NCBI GenBank assembly: GCA_002732675.1
Contig: NVRR01000197.1
Coordinates: forward strand, 1 to 6,116
Direction: 5' to 3'
Source: Sneathiella sp.
GTDB lineage: Bacteria; Pseudomonadota; Alphaproteobacteria; Sneathiellales; Sneathiellaceae
DNA length: 6,116 nt
Shown here: positions 1 to 6,076 of the stretch, one piece after another
Layout: each line of letters starts with the position of its first letter
How positions within the stretch are numbered: position 1 is the first letter of the stretch
Made by a program: the position numbers and the translations under genes
The notes under the pieces: model-generated
Databases searched by the model: none
Seen by the model: only the letters and a program-made list of their open reading frames with translations
Told to the model about the DNA's origin: nothing

Positions 1-864
1 CTGCTCAATGTCAGCCAGCAGCGATGGTTCGGATGGGATGGGGCGAATGACAATTTATGGGCGCAAAGCCTTCGTCCGATCTTAACGGCATCAGAAATGA
101 ATTTCACACCAGCAGACGTCAAAGACCTGATCACGGGTGATCCGCATCTTGCCTGTGGTTTCAAACAGGCGTTCAACCAGTCTCCGGCGGAAATGAGCGA
201 GGATGCGCTGCTCGTGCTTCTGGGAAAAGCCCTCGCGGCCTATCAGGAGACATTGATCACCGGCGTGACCGCGTTTGACGCGTTTTCGGCGGCCCTGGCA
301 GCGGAAGATGCTACCGGAATAGCACAATATCCGGATGCAGCCGCCCGCGGGCTGAAGTTGTTCGTCGGGGAGGGGCGTTGCAATCTCTGCCATTTTGGCC
401 CCAACTTTACCAACGGCGAATTTGGCAATATTGGCATTCCGTATTTTATTGAAAAAGGCAAAGTCGACAAAGGACGTTTTGGCGGCATTCAAAGCCTGCA
501 GGCGAACCCGTATAATCTGCTCGGCGCCTATAACGATGACGTTGGCGGCAAGACTAAATTACGGACCCGGCATATCAAGCGGCAATATAGCAACTGGGGT
601 GAGTTTAAAATTCCCTCTCTTCGCAATGTCGCCGATACAGCGCCTTATATGCATAACGGCAGTCTCGCCACCCTGGCGGATGTCGTCGATCATTACTCGG
701 AGCTAAATGAAGAGAGACTACATGCGGACGGAGAGAAAATTCTGCGCCCGCTGAATCTGTCGGAGCTGGAAAAAGCAGATTTGATGGCGTTCCTGAAAAC
801 CCTTTCCGCGCCGCTGATGGCGAACACCACATTGGACGGATTCGTTGACGAATGTCGGCCCTGA
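1..864 (+). CDS. Di-heme cytochrome c peroxidase / MauG family protein, 3' part (5' end outside window)
   Basis: The reading frame is open from the first base, so this is the C-terminal 287 residues of a longer protein; the start and first heme site lie upstream. Visible residues 3-33 (NVSQQRWFGWDGANDNLWAQ, then a Pro-containing stretch ending near the first Met) match the conserved tryptophan-rich segment that follows the first heme in bacterial di-heme peroxidases. A c-type heme motif CNLCH sits at visible residues 127-131 (bases 379-393). Downstream comes the family signature IPSLRNVADTAPYMHNGSLATL, whose Met (bases 649-651) is the usual position of the second-heme axial ligand. Family members are periplasmic; they reduce H2O2 with electrons from small cytochromes or, like MauG, oxidise protein side chains. 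Which applies here cannot be told, because the N-terminal half is missing. The frame closes with TGA, 20 bases before the converging next gene. The Met at base 97 is internal, not the start. Confidence 0.93.
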   Translation: MLNVSQQRWFGWDGANDNLWAQSLRPILTASEMNFTPADVKDLITGDPHLACGFKQAFNQSPAEMSEDALLVLLGKALAAYQETLITGVTAFDAFSAALAAEDATGIAQYPDAAARGLKLFVGEGRCNLCHFGPNFTNGEFGNIGIPYFIEKGKVDKGRFGGIQSLQANPYNLLGAYNDDVGGKTKLRTRHIKRQYSNWGEFKIPSLRNVADTAPYMHNGSLATLADVVDHYSELNEERLHADGEKILRPLNLSELEKADLMAFLKTLSAPLMANTTLDGFVDECRP

Positions 865-884
865 ACAGGCATATTCTCGCCGCG

Positions 885-1280
885 TTATTTCAGCGCCATA
901 TATGCCCGCCACCCACCAAATACGGTAATTTCTGTCTTTCCGTCACACAGCGCCGCCTCGCCTAGGACGCCAAGAACCACCTCGCCATCCGCAAGCGTAA
1001 CCTTGCCAATACATAAACCCGCCGGTTCCTGTAGCAGGATCGAACTTAGGCCGCTCAACGGCACGTCCCAGACTTCCAGATCTATTGCGGCGCCATTGTC
1101 CAGGACCCGCTGCATGGCCGGGTGGATCTCATTGATCGTCCATATCCGATATTCCGGCGCCGTTTTCGTCTCTTTTACGAAAAACGCGCCAACATTGAGC
1201 AGGTTTTCATTCAACTGAAGGCCACGCATTAGCGTCCCGTTTACGGCCAATAACACTGTATCCAATCCAAATTCCCCCAC
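885..1280 (-). CDS. Stand-alone allophanate hydrolase C-terminal-like domain protein
   Basis: A 131-residue protein resembling the C-terminal domain of allophanate hydrolase (AtzF/DUR1 type) as a free-standing protein. Recognisable blocks in order are LLAVNGTLMRGLQLN (about residues 10-24), a 'GA.FV...TAPEYRIWTI' block, 'AAIDLEVWDVPL', 'LCIGKVTLADG', and the ending TVFGGWRAYMALK, where FGGWRAY is highly typical. The amidase domain that hydrolyses allophanate is absent, and no urea carboxylase gene is seen nearby, so a urea-degradation role should not be assumed; such proteins are usually annotated only as allophanate-hydrolase-related or gamma-glutamylcyclotransferase-like. The start is uncertain. 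The GTG at 1280 has no good ribosome site, while a TTG at 1265 has a GGGGGAA tract six bases upstream and would begin 'MDTVLLAVNGTL', close to what I expect of relatives. It follows phoX on the same strand, but a terminator lies between them. No signal peptide is visible, so it is probably cytoplasmic. Confidence 0.85.
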   Translation of the reverse strand: MGEFGLDTVLLAVNGTLMRGLQLNENLLNVGAFFVKETKTAPEYRIWTINEIHPAMQRVLDNGAAIDLEVWDVPLSGLSSILLQEPAGLCIGKVTLADGEVVLGVLGEAALCDGKTEITVFGGWRAYMALK

Positions 1281-1324
1281 GAGATTGAGACTTATTTCCC
1301 AAGTGCTCAGGATACAGGCGCAAC

Positions 1325-1354
1325 AAAAAACGGGGAAGCAAAATGCTTCCCCGT
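1325..1354 (-). terminator. Rho-independent terminator of the phoX gene
   Basis: An 11-bp perfect stem (1330-1340 paired with 1344-1354, GC-rich core CGGGGAAGC) closes a three-base loop. On the minus strand it runs directly into a T tract (bases 1330 to 1325). It begins about 24 bases beyond the phoX stop codon. On the plus strand no T tract follows, so it acts on minus-strand transcription and separates phoX from the small gene at 885-1280. Confidence 0.92.
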
Positions 1355-1377
1355 TCTTACTATTCTGTCACAAAAGG

Positions 1378-3273
1378 TTATCCCATTATGCCGCCGTCAT
1401 CCCGTGTTATGGAGATAATGGTCGAGCGTGGAACCGTCTTGCCGCCTTGTGGATAATGGCTGTCACCTTTTTCGCCCGGATGCTGAATGCCGACAAATAA
1501 TGCCTTCCGGTCCGGGCTCCAGGTGATGCCCGTGACTTCGCATTCCTTTGGACCAACCATAAAGCGCCGGATCTCGCCGGTATCGGGATCACCAACAAGC
1601 ATCTGATTGTTGCCCATTCCGGCGAAATCATCCTTGTTGGAATATTTGCCATCTGTCAGTATCCACAGCAAGCCTGTGCTGTCAAAAGCCATGCCATCCG
1701 GTGAATTGAACATATTGTCAGCGTTCACATTCTTCGATCCACCATAGGCGTCTTTATGAACCGTTGGATTGCCGGCAACCACAAACAGGTCCCACTCAAA
1801 GCCCTTGGCGGTGTGATCCCCATTTTCGGGACGCCAGCGAACAACCTGACCATAATTATTGCCGGCGCGCGGGTTCGGGCCGCCGACCGGCGTCTCATCG
1901 CCACCGTTGTTAGGCTTCTTGCCGCGGTTTTTGTTGTTGGTCAGCGCAACATAAATCTCGGCTTTACCAGGATGAGAGGTGATCCATTCGGGCCGGTCCA
2001 TGGTGGTCGCACCAACGGCAGAACCTGCCTGACGGGTGAGAATACTGATTTCCGCCAGCGATTTCATCCCTGTGGTATCCGGCGTCAATGCCCTCCATTC
2101 GCCCTTCATATCATTGCTGAATTTCGCCACATACAAAGTGCCTTCATCCAGCAATTTACTGTTATCGCCACCTTCAACAAATTTGCCGTTGCTGACATAA
2201 CGATACATAAACTCGCCGCGCTCATCGTCACCCATATAGACGACAATCTGACCGTTGTCTGCGACCACAAGCTCGGCATTCTCATGCTTGAAGCGACCAA
2301 GGGCCGTGCGTTTCTTTGGTGTTGATTTGGGGTCGAGCGGGTCGATTTCGACGATATAGCCAAAGCGGTTGGGCTCGGTCGGGTTTTTGCTGATATCGAA
2401 GCGTTCTTCAACGGTTGCCCAACCGTATCCCCAGTCCTTGTTACCAACGCCATAGCGTTTCAACGCTGCGGATGGTTTATAGCTCTCATCACTGCTTGAG
2501 AAATAGCCGTTGAAATTTTCCTCGCATGTCAGATAAGTGCCCCAAGGCGTCCGGCCATTGCCGCAGTTATTCCAGGTCCCCTGCGCGAGAACGCCTTTTG
2601 GATCAGCGGCTGTTTTCAGTAAATCATGGCCGCGCGCCGGCCCGGCTATGTCGATGGACGTGTTGGCCGTAATCCGGCGGTTATAGGGGCTATCTTTGGC
2701 AATTTTCCATGTGCCGCCTTCGGAGACGATTTCAGCGATTGTAATTCCATGACCGGCCATGCCCTTGCGCACATCATCGGCATTTTCAGGCAATTTGGTT
2801 TCGCGATTTCCGTAAATGATACTGCGATTTACATATTCATTGTTAGACGCCAGAATTACCTTGGTGCCATCCTGGAACACGGCCATGCCGTCATTGTTGT
2901 CACCAACAGCCAGTTCCTGACTTGCCGCTGTTCCGCGAGTAGCCTGATCAAAGGCGATGCTTTTTGACCAAAGCGGATCTCCCCACATGCTAACGACCTG
3001 CCAGCTATATCCGTTCGGCACCGTTACGGTATCAAGGCTGTTTGCGACGACTTGCTCAAACCCCAAACGGCTTGCCGCTTGCGTTGGCCGTGCTGTCAGG
3101 GACGTCGTCCCCATCACCAGCGCCGTTGCCCCAAAGGCGATACCGCGCCCCAGAAACCCTCGCCGGGACATGACGCTAGCGGTCACCCGTTCGAAGTCCG
3201 TGGCCTCATTTTGCGGGTTATTGATGTCGTCAAATTCGTCGAAGGAAATGTCGTCCGATGTCAAGTTTAGCAT
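1378..3273 (-). CDS. phoX: PhoX-family alkaline phosphatase (DUF839), Tat-exported
   Basis: A 631-residue protein of the PhoX family, calcium- and iron-dependent phosphatases that release phosphate from organic monoesters in the periplasm or outside the cell. A twin-arginine signal SRRGFLG lies at residues 36-42, then a hydrophobic stretch and a likely cleavage near RPTQA (about residue 66), so it should be exported folded by Tat. Family blocks in order: NCGNGRTPWGTYLTCEENF (about 236-254; the Cys of CEEN is the iron-binding Cys in studied PhoX), EIDPLDP with GRFKHE (309-331), YMGDDERGEFMYRYVS (346-361), NSPDGMAFDSTGLLWILTD (523-541), GPKECEVTG (574-582) and GIQHPG (595-600). Length and motif set are complete. 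I chose the ATG at 3273 over one six codons upstream because GGAG stands five bases before it. The gene ends at TAA followed by a strong terminator, so it is probably monocistronic. A candidate Pho box upstream suggests induction by phosphate starvation. Confidence 0.95.
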   Translation of the reverse strand: MLNLTSDDISFDEFDDINNPQNEATDFERVTASVMSRRGFLGRGIAFGATALVMGTTSLTARPTQAASRLGFEQVVANSLDTVTVPNGYSWQVVSMWGDPLWSKSIAFDQATRGTAASQELAVGDNNDGMAVFQDGTKVILASNNEYVNRSIIYGNRETKLPENADDVRKGMAGHGITIAEIVSEGGTWKIAKDSPYNRRITANTSIDIAGPARGHDLLKTAADPKGVLAQGTWNNCGNGRTPWGTYLTCEENFNGYFSSSDESYKPSAALKRYGVGNKDWGYGWATVEERFDISKNPTEPNRFGYIVEIDPLDPKSTPKKRTALGRFKHENAELVVADNGQIVVYMGDDERGEFMYRYVSNGKFVEGGDNSKLLDEGTLYVAKFSNDMKGEWRALTPDTTGMKSLAEISILTRQAGSAVGATTMDRPEWITSHPGKAEIYVALTNNKNRGKKPNNGGDETPVGGPNPRAGNNYGQVVRWRPENGDHTAKGFEWDLFVVAGNPTVHKDAYGGSKNVNADNMFNSPDGMAFDSTGLLWILTDGKYSNKDDFAGMGNNQMLVGDPDTGEIRRFMVGPKECEVTGITWSPDRKALFVGIQHPGEKGDSHYPQGGKTVPRSTIISITRDDGGIMG

Positions 3274-3336
3274 AATGGCTCCGTTGCACATATTGAGGAT
3301 ATTCCGCCGCCGATGGCGACCCTTGCATGGACAGAA

Positions 3337-3370
3337 ATTTTAACGGATAGCTATTGCAGTTTTGTGGCAG
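3337..3370 (-). promoter_or_regulatory. Candidate PhoB (Pho) box and -10 element of phoX
   Basis: Reading the minus strand, CTGCCAC (3370-3364), four bases AAAA, then CTGCAAT (3359-3353) form two half-sites with the 11-base period of a Pho box. Against the CTGTCAT/CTGTCAC consensus they match 6/7 (allowing C or T at the last base) and 5/7. Ten bases further a TAAAAT hexamer (3342-3337) could serve as the -10, the spacing expected when PhoB replaces the -35 contact. The block ends about 64 bases before the phoX ATG. Arrangement and target gene both fit, but the half-sites are imperfect and the call rests on reading by eye. Confidence 0.5.
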
Positions 3371-3823
3371 AAACCGAAAACTCACTGTACTGAAAAACCA
3401 GATCATCCTCCTCATTCCGGCCACGGAAACCGCCGTGATTGACAATTAATATTCACCGCCCAATTGATCAGCAAAAAAATATGCCCGCCCGGACGGCTAA
3501 ATAAATCGTATTGTATCTGAAACCTGTAATTAACGACGCACCGAGCAGACCGTTTAGCGCCGGTTCATTTTTATCTGCAGAAGCACAGATTGGTTAGAAA
3601 TTTAAGTAGCCGTTATGTATATCGATACATCACCCTGTTCCTCGACCGTAAAGAAAACTTTCTCGCTGCATTTACGGCCTTTGTTACGTATAAATGAAAA
3701 TCATCTAAGCCATTGAAAATAATGGTGCCGCTAGAGAGAGAGTTTGAACTCTCTCTTTGAAGAACTAGCCAACTGGGAACACCAACTCAAGCATATAGAT
3801 ATTGATTTCGAGGAGCCGCAGCC
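3371..3823. other. Intergenic stretch between phoX and the mob remnant; no supportable gene
   Basis: About 450 AT-leaning bases with no convincing coding frame. A 33-codon frame from an ATG at 3615 to a TGA at 3714-3716 has no ribosome site and no recognisable content. Small symmetric elements are present: ATGTAT-ATCG-ATACAT (3615-3630), CCGTAAA and TTTACGG separated by 18 bases (3646-3677), and the long hairpin listed separately. A TTGACA at 3439-3444 has no matching -10 at normal spacing. If the downstream mob genes came from a plasmid, its origin of transfer would normally lie in this interval, but I see no nic site I recognise. Confidence 0.5.
3733..3758. repeat. Long perfect-type hairpin of AG/CT repeats upstream of the mobC remnant
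   Basis: The left arm (3733-3744, AGAGAGAGAGTT) pairs with the right arm (3747-3758) over 12 base pairs, one of them G-U, leaving a two-base loop (more realistically four). It ends about 65 bases before the mobC start. The downstream side has only three Ts, so it is a poor terminator. Two readings are open: the inverted repeat of a plasmid oriT, which often lies just upstream of mobC, or a transcript-level regulator of the mob genes. Neither is proven. Confidence 0.55.
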
Positions 3824-4281
3824 ATGAACGGTTCCATAATTACATATCTGGGTAAAAGCCCCTCAAAGTCGTTCAAAATTGTGGCGACGCGCCCTAAAAC
3901 ACCTAAGAAGAAGCTCCCGCCGCCGTTTTCCATCCGATTCACTGATGAGGAAAGAGCAAGACTAAACCGCGATGCGGGAACCCTTCGTTAGCGGCGTATG
4001 TACGGCTGAAACTGCTTTGTGATGGCGACCGGGCCAAATCATCCAGAAAGATCACCCGAAAACGCCATCAACCTTCTGCTGAACTTGCCGTCCTCGGGCA
4101 TATGTTGGGTGGACTTGGCAAATCCCGACTGGCCTCCAACCTTAACCAGATCGCCAAGGCGGCTAATATGGGTGCCCTACCTGTTACGCCGGAATTGACA
4201 CAAGAGCTTCAGGAAGCCTGCGCGGCGATCCAAGAGATGCGCCGTGATTTGATCTCGGCCTTGGGGGTCAAGGCGCAATGA
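3824..4281 (+). pseudogene. MobC-like plasmid mobilization accessory protein, frameshifted
   Basis: An ATG at 3824 has AGGAG eight bases upstream. The first frame gives 53 sensible residues, including PPPFSIRFTDEERARLNRDAG (about 32-52), the start of a ribbon-helix-helix-like DNA-binding region seen in relaxosome accessory proteins, and then hits TAG at 3989-3991. From 3988 another frame continues as LAAYVRLKLL and runs 97 codons to TGA at 4279-4281, containing AELAVLGHMLGGLGKSRLASNLNQIAKAAN, which is typical of MobC-type proteins ('LN.IAK.AN'). Restoring one C in the CCC at 3981-3983 joins the halves as GTPSLAAYVRLKLL and yields a normal 152-residue protein. MobC proteins bind oriT and help the relaxase. 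The stop overlaps the following ATG (ATGA), the usual mobC-relaxase coupling. Real decay or a homopolymer sequencing error are both possible. The family call is strong; the exact subfamily is not. Confidence 0.82.
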
Positions 4282-4304
4282 TCCTGAAAGGCAATTCACG
4301 CGGT
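4278..4304 (+). pseudogene. Relaxase gene 5' end only (first nine codons)
   Basis: The ATG overlaps the mobC stop in an ATGA junction. The codons read MILKGNSRG, the conserved opening of plasmid relaxases of the 'MILKGNQRGG..LA.HLL' type, which nick oriT and pilot DNA during conjugation. Right after Arg-Gly the similarity ends: the next residues (IEIKIRDE) belong to a different gene, a gspK fragment. The catalytic Tyr and the His triad are all gone, so no function remains. The frame runs on to a TAG at 4338-4340. The call rests on nine residues plus the position and overlap directly after mobC, which together are quite specific. Confidence 0.7.
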
Positions 4305-4906
4305 ATTGAAATAAAAATTCGGGATGAGCAGGAAAAGTAGATCTGAACACTGCGTCAAAGATTTTACTTGAGACAGTAATTCGCTCCGCGTCGGAAACGA
4401 AAGAAGAGACTACGTCAATCGTAGACTTAATATTCGACTGGCGGGATGCAGATTCAAACGCAAGACCAAATGGCGTGGAGTTTTCCTCCTACAAATCCGG
4501 TGATACCTCCGCAAGCATCAAGAACGGAAAGTTTGAATATATCGAAGAGCTGGGGCATATTGCCGGTATAAATCAAAATATTTTCCACAAAATCAAGCCT
4601 GACGTTACAGTCCTTATCCTCAAAAGAGGAGTTGATCCACGCTTTGCCTCAACCAATTTGATGAACATTATTCTTAGCTATAATAATATTATTGCCCGAC
4701 AATTCGAAGAATCCAGAGAAACAAATAGCGACCGAGCCAGCATCGCACTACTAAAACAATCAGGCATCTCAAAGCATATGTTTAGCTCATCGACCAGGTC
4801 CTCTTACTCAATATCTGCTGCAGCAATGTCAAAGTCCGGTGCGTGCCGGGCACGGGATATTTTGGTGACTATTACGAAGTCCTCGTACAGCATCCATACT
4901 TGGTGA
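4305..4906 (+). pseudogene. gspK: Type II secretion minor pseudopilin GspK, 5'-truncated and frameshifted
   Basis: The reconstructed 200 residues match the C-terminal two-thirds of GspK, the large minor pseudopilin at the tip of the type II secretion pseudopilus in the inner membrane and periplasm. IEIKIRDE continues, after restoring one base near 4327, into AGKVDLNTASKILLETVI, the usual 'D.aGK.dLN.A' block. Then come VDLIFDWRDADSNARPNGVE (about 4421-4480; 'DW.DAD...RPNG' is diagnostic), the helix-hairpin-helix part FEYIEELGHIAGINQNIF, the KPDVTVLILKRGVDPRFAST block, and a C terminus with YSISAAA, RARDILVTI and SSYSIHTW before TGA. The N-terminal third, with the prepilin cleavage site and membrane helix, is absent and replaced by the relaxase start. 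No other gsp gene is intact here. A start at the GTG 4475 would be internal to the domain, so I do not regard it as a working gene. Confidence 0.8.
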
Positions 4907-4956
4907 TACCAGGCCAGTATTTTAAGGATCAGGAGTCACTTTTGCCTGTCCAGAAA

Positions 4957-5383
4957 TTAGGAAATACCTGCTAGGCTTAGTCCGTTGACGGCAATCGTAT
5001 CATCATAGGTCTGCCGACCATTTTCCACGAATATCATACCTTCAACCATTGGCAACGCAAACCGCATATCGGTAACATCAAATGCTTCACCCCTACCAAT
5101 ACCGACATACTTGACTACTAGCGAGATACAATCTTCCGTAGGGTTTCCATCAGACGGCGGCGCCCATCGACGCACCATTTGTTCTATGCTTCGCTTATTA
5201 TGTTTTGTCTGGTAATTTCGCAATATTTTTCCCATGGCTCGAATACCAAATTCCGGTTTGGAGAAAACGCAGAATTCCTGCTTGCTGGCTTGTAATGACG
5301 TCACTTCCAGTTCGTTAGCCAACCCCTCCCAATTTTCGCCAGTCCTGACATTTCCAGGATTATTGTTACGAAAAAGCGGTCAT
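4957..5383 (-). pseudogene. Phage-type small structural protein ('RNNNPGN' family), frameshifted near its start
   Basis: Read on the minus strand from an ATG at 5383, the frame gives MTAF and then, if one T of the five-T run (bases 5371-5375) is removed, RNNNPGNVRTGENWEGLANE and on to the TAA at 4957-4959, 141 residues in all. The family blocks are RNNNPGN, W.GLA, FCVFSKPEFGIRAMGKILRNYQ, RRWAPPSDGNPTE, and the tail ENGRQTYDDTIAVNGLSLAGI. These are found in small prophage proteins usually annotated as structural protein P5-like; the real biochemical role is poorly defined, and a virion or cell-wall-associated role is inference. As written, the five-T run puts RNNNPGN out of frame with the ATG, so translation could only begin at a weak TTG at 5322 and would lose the signature. 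No ribosome site is seen before the ATG. No other phage gene lies nearby, so it is a stray remnant. Confidence 0.78.
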
Positions 5384-5667
5384 TAGCTGTATTTGAAGCA
5401 AACGACGATTCCGGGTCCTTTAAAGACCTATGGCATGGCTTTGCGTACTGGTACTTCCGGCCATTTTCTGCAACAAATTATTTAAGCTCATTTTCCCGTA
5501 AGCGGCCGTTGACCATCGGTTGCGACATAACGATTCAAATGGCCGCTATGCGGACGAAGTTGCCGTATACTACGAGAGTATCAACGACAGCTCCCCGCTT
5601 TCTCCGCTGCACGGAGCATTTCTACCTTCTAGAGTTTAAACCCCGGAAATAATCGCCCTCGCCATAT
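5384..5667. other. Non-coding or debris stretch between the phage remnant and marR
   Basis: No gene can be supported here. Two stretches look weakly protein-like. On the plus strand, 5502-5639 follows a TAA and reads AAVDHRLRHNDSNGRYADEV then AVYYESIND up to a TAA. On the minus strand, an ATG at 5528 reads MSQPMVNGRLRENELK, meets TAA at 5480-5478, and continues past it as FVAENGRKYQYAKPCHRS. They overlap on opposite strands, so at most one can be a real fragment. I recognise neither, and both lack ribosome sites. It may be further decayed material from the same island. Confidence 0.35.
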
Positions 5668-5702
5668 ATATTCGCTGGGAAACCATACGAATATCATATA
5701 AT
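5668..5702 (+). promoter_or_regulatory. Candidate marR promoter with inverted repeat (possible MarR operator)
   Basis: A perfect -10 hexamer TATAAT (5697-5702) ends only eight bases before the marR ATG at 5711. Transcription would then start at or just before the ATG, giving a leaderless message, which fits the lack of any ribosome site. No good -35 is seen (TTCGCT at 5671-5676 is poor). An inverted repeat ATATTCG (5668-5674) and CGAATAT (5688-5694), centres 20 bases (about two helical turns) apart, covers the -35/-10 spacer, where a repressor would block polymerase. Autoregulation by the MarR protein is the natural inference; the site itself is not a known consensus. Confidence 0.5.
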
Positions 5703-5710
5703 TTCGCTTT

Positions 5711-6076
5711 ATGAATGCACCTACAGATAATCAGGCTGCCGCCCTACGTACCGCAATTGATGCAATGATGCGACGTTTCAAGGTTGCCGAAAGTGAAGTA
5801 TCAGATAGCAAACCACTGAACCAGATTGATATGCAGGTGATGTTATACGTGTCCGCTCATCTGGGTTGTGGCCCCACTGATGTGGCCCGATATCTGGGGG
5901 TCGCACCGACGACGATTTCATCGGCAACTGACCGGTTAGCCAGTCAGGATTTTCTCCAGCGTGACCGCCCCAATGAAAACCGAAGATCGATTGCTCTTAG
6001 TCTCACCAGCTCCGGAACGAGGTATGTCTCCAATCTCATTTCTTTAATTAATGGAGTGCCCAATGGTCCGTCTTGA
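5711..6076 (+). CDS. MarR-family transcriptional regulator, short at the C terminus
   Basis: A 121-residue protein with a MarR winged helix. After an N-terminal helix (about 8-28) comes QIDMQVMLYVSAHLGCGPTD (38-57), then DVARYLGVAPTTISSATDRL with the recognition helix around APTTISSATDRL (65-76), then the wing RDRPNENRRSIALSLT (84-99), where the DR..-ENRR-pattern is typical. MarR proteins act as cytoplasmic dimers that repress nearby genes and release DNA on binding small molecules or on oxidation. The protein ends at about residue 112 plus a short tail (GVPNGPS), whereas most MarR proteins have two more helices, 20-30 residues, that complete the dimer interface, so it may be truncated. I kept the ATG at 5711 because the -10 element just upstream suggests leaderless expression; ATG codons 19 and 20 are alternatives. 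It overlaps the following VOC gene by 14 bases, implying translational coupling. Confidence 0.88.
   Translation: MNAPTDNQAAALRTAIDAMMRRFKVAESEVSDSKPLNQIDMQVMLYVSAHLGCGPTDVARYLGVAPTTISSATDRLASQDFLQRDRPNENRRSIALSLTSSGTRYVSNLISLINGVPNGPS

Noticed and set aside
1756..2325. Long plus-strand open frame (189 codons) opposite phoX, plus several others in 1400-3340.
   Set aside because: They are antisense shadows of the well-conserved phoX frame and have no recognisable protein content.
3274..3291. Six-codon N-terminal extension of PhoX from the ATG at 3291.
   Set aside because: No ribosome site before it, whereas the ATG at 3273 has GGAG at good spacing.
3439..3444. Perfect TTGACA -35 hexamer on the plus strand.
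   Set aside because: No -10-like hexamer at 16-18 bases spacing and no gene close downstream.
3646..3677. CCGTAAA/TTTACGG inverted repeat as a terminator.
   Set aside because: The 18-base loop and lack of a T run make it a weak structure with no gene upstream on the plus strand to terminate.
3615..3716. 33-codon frame from ATG in the intergenic stretch.
   Set aside because: No ribosome site, no family resemblance, and the ATG lies in a small palindrome; chance is sufficient.
4475..4906. A 143-codon plus-strand frame taken as a complete gene starting at GTG 4475.
   Set aside because: The GspK similarity continues upstream of this point (DW.DAD...RPNG lies before it), so the start is internal to a truncated gene.
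4931..4974. AGGAG followed six bases later by TTG (4942) and ten codons to TAG, just after gspK: possible start of a gspL remnant.
   Set aside because: Position after gspK and the SD are suggestive, but ten codons with a TTG start carry no recognisable GspL content.
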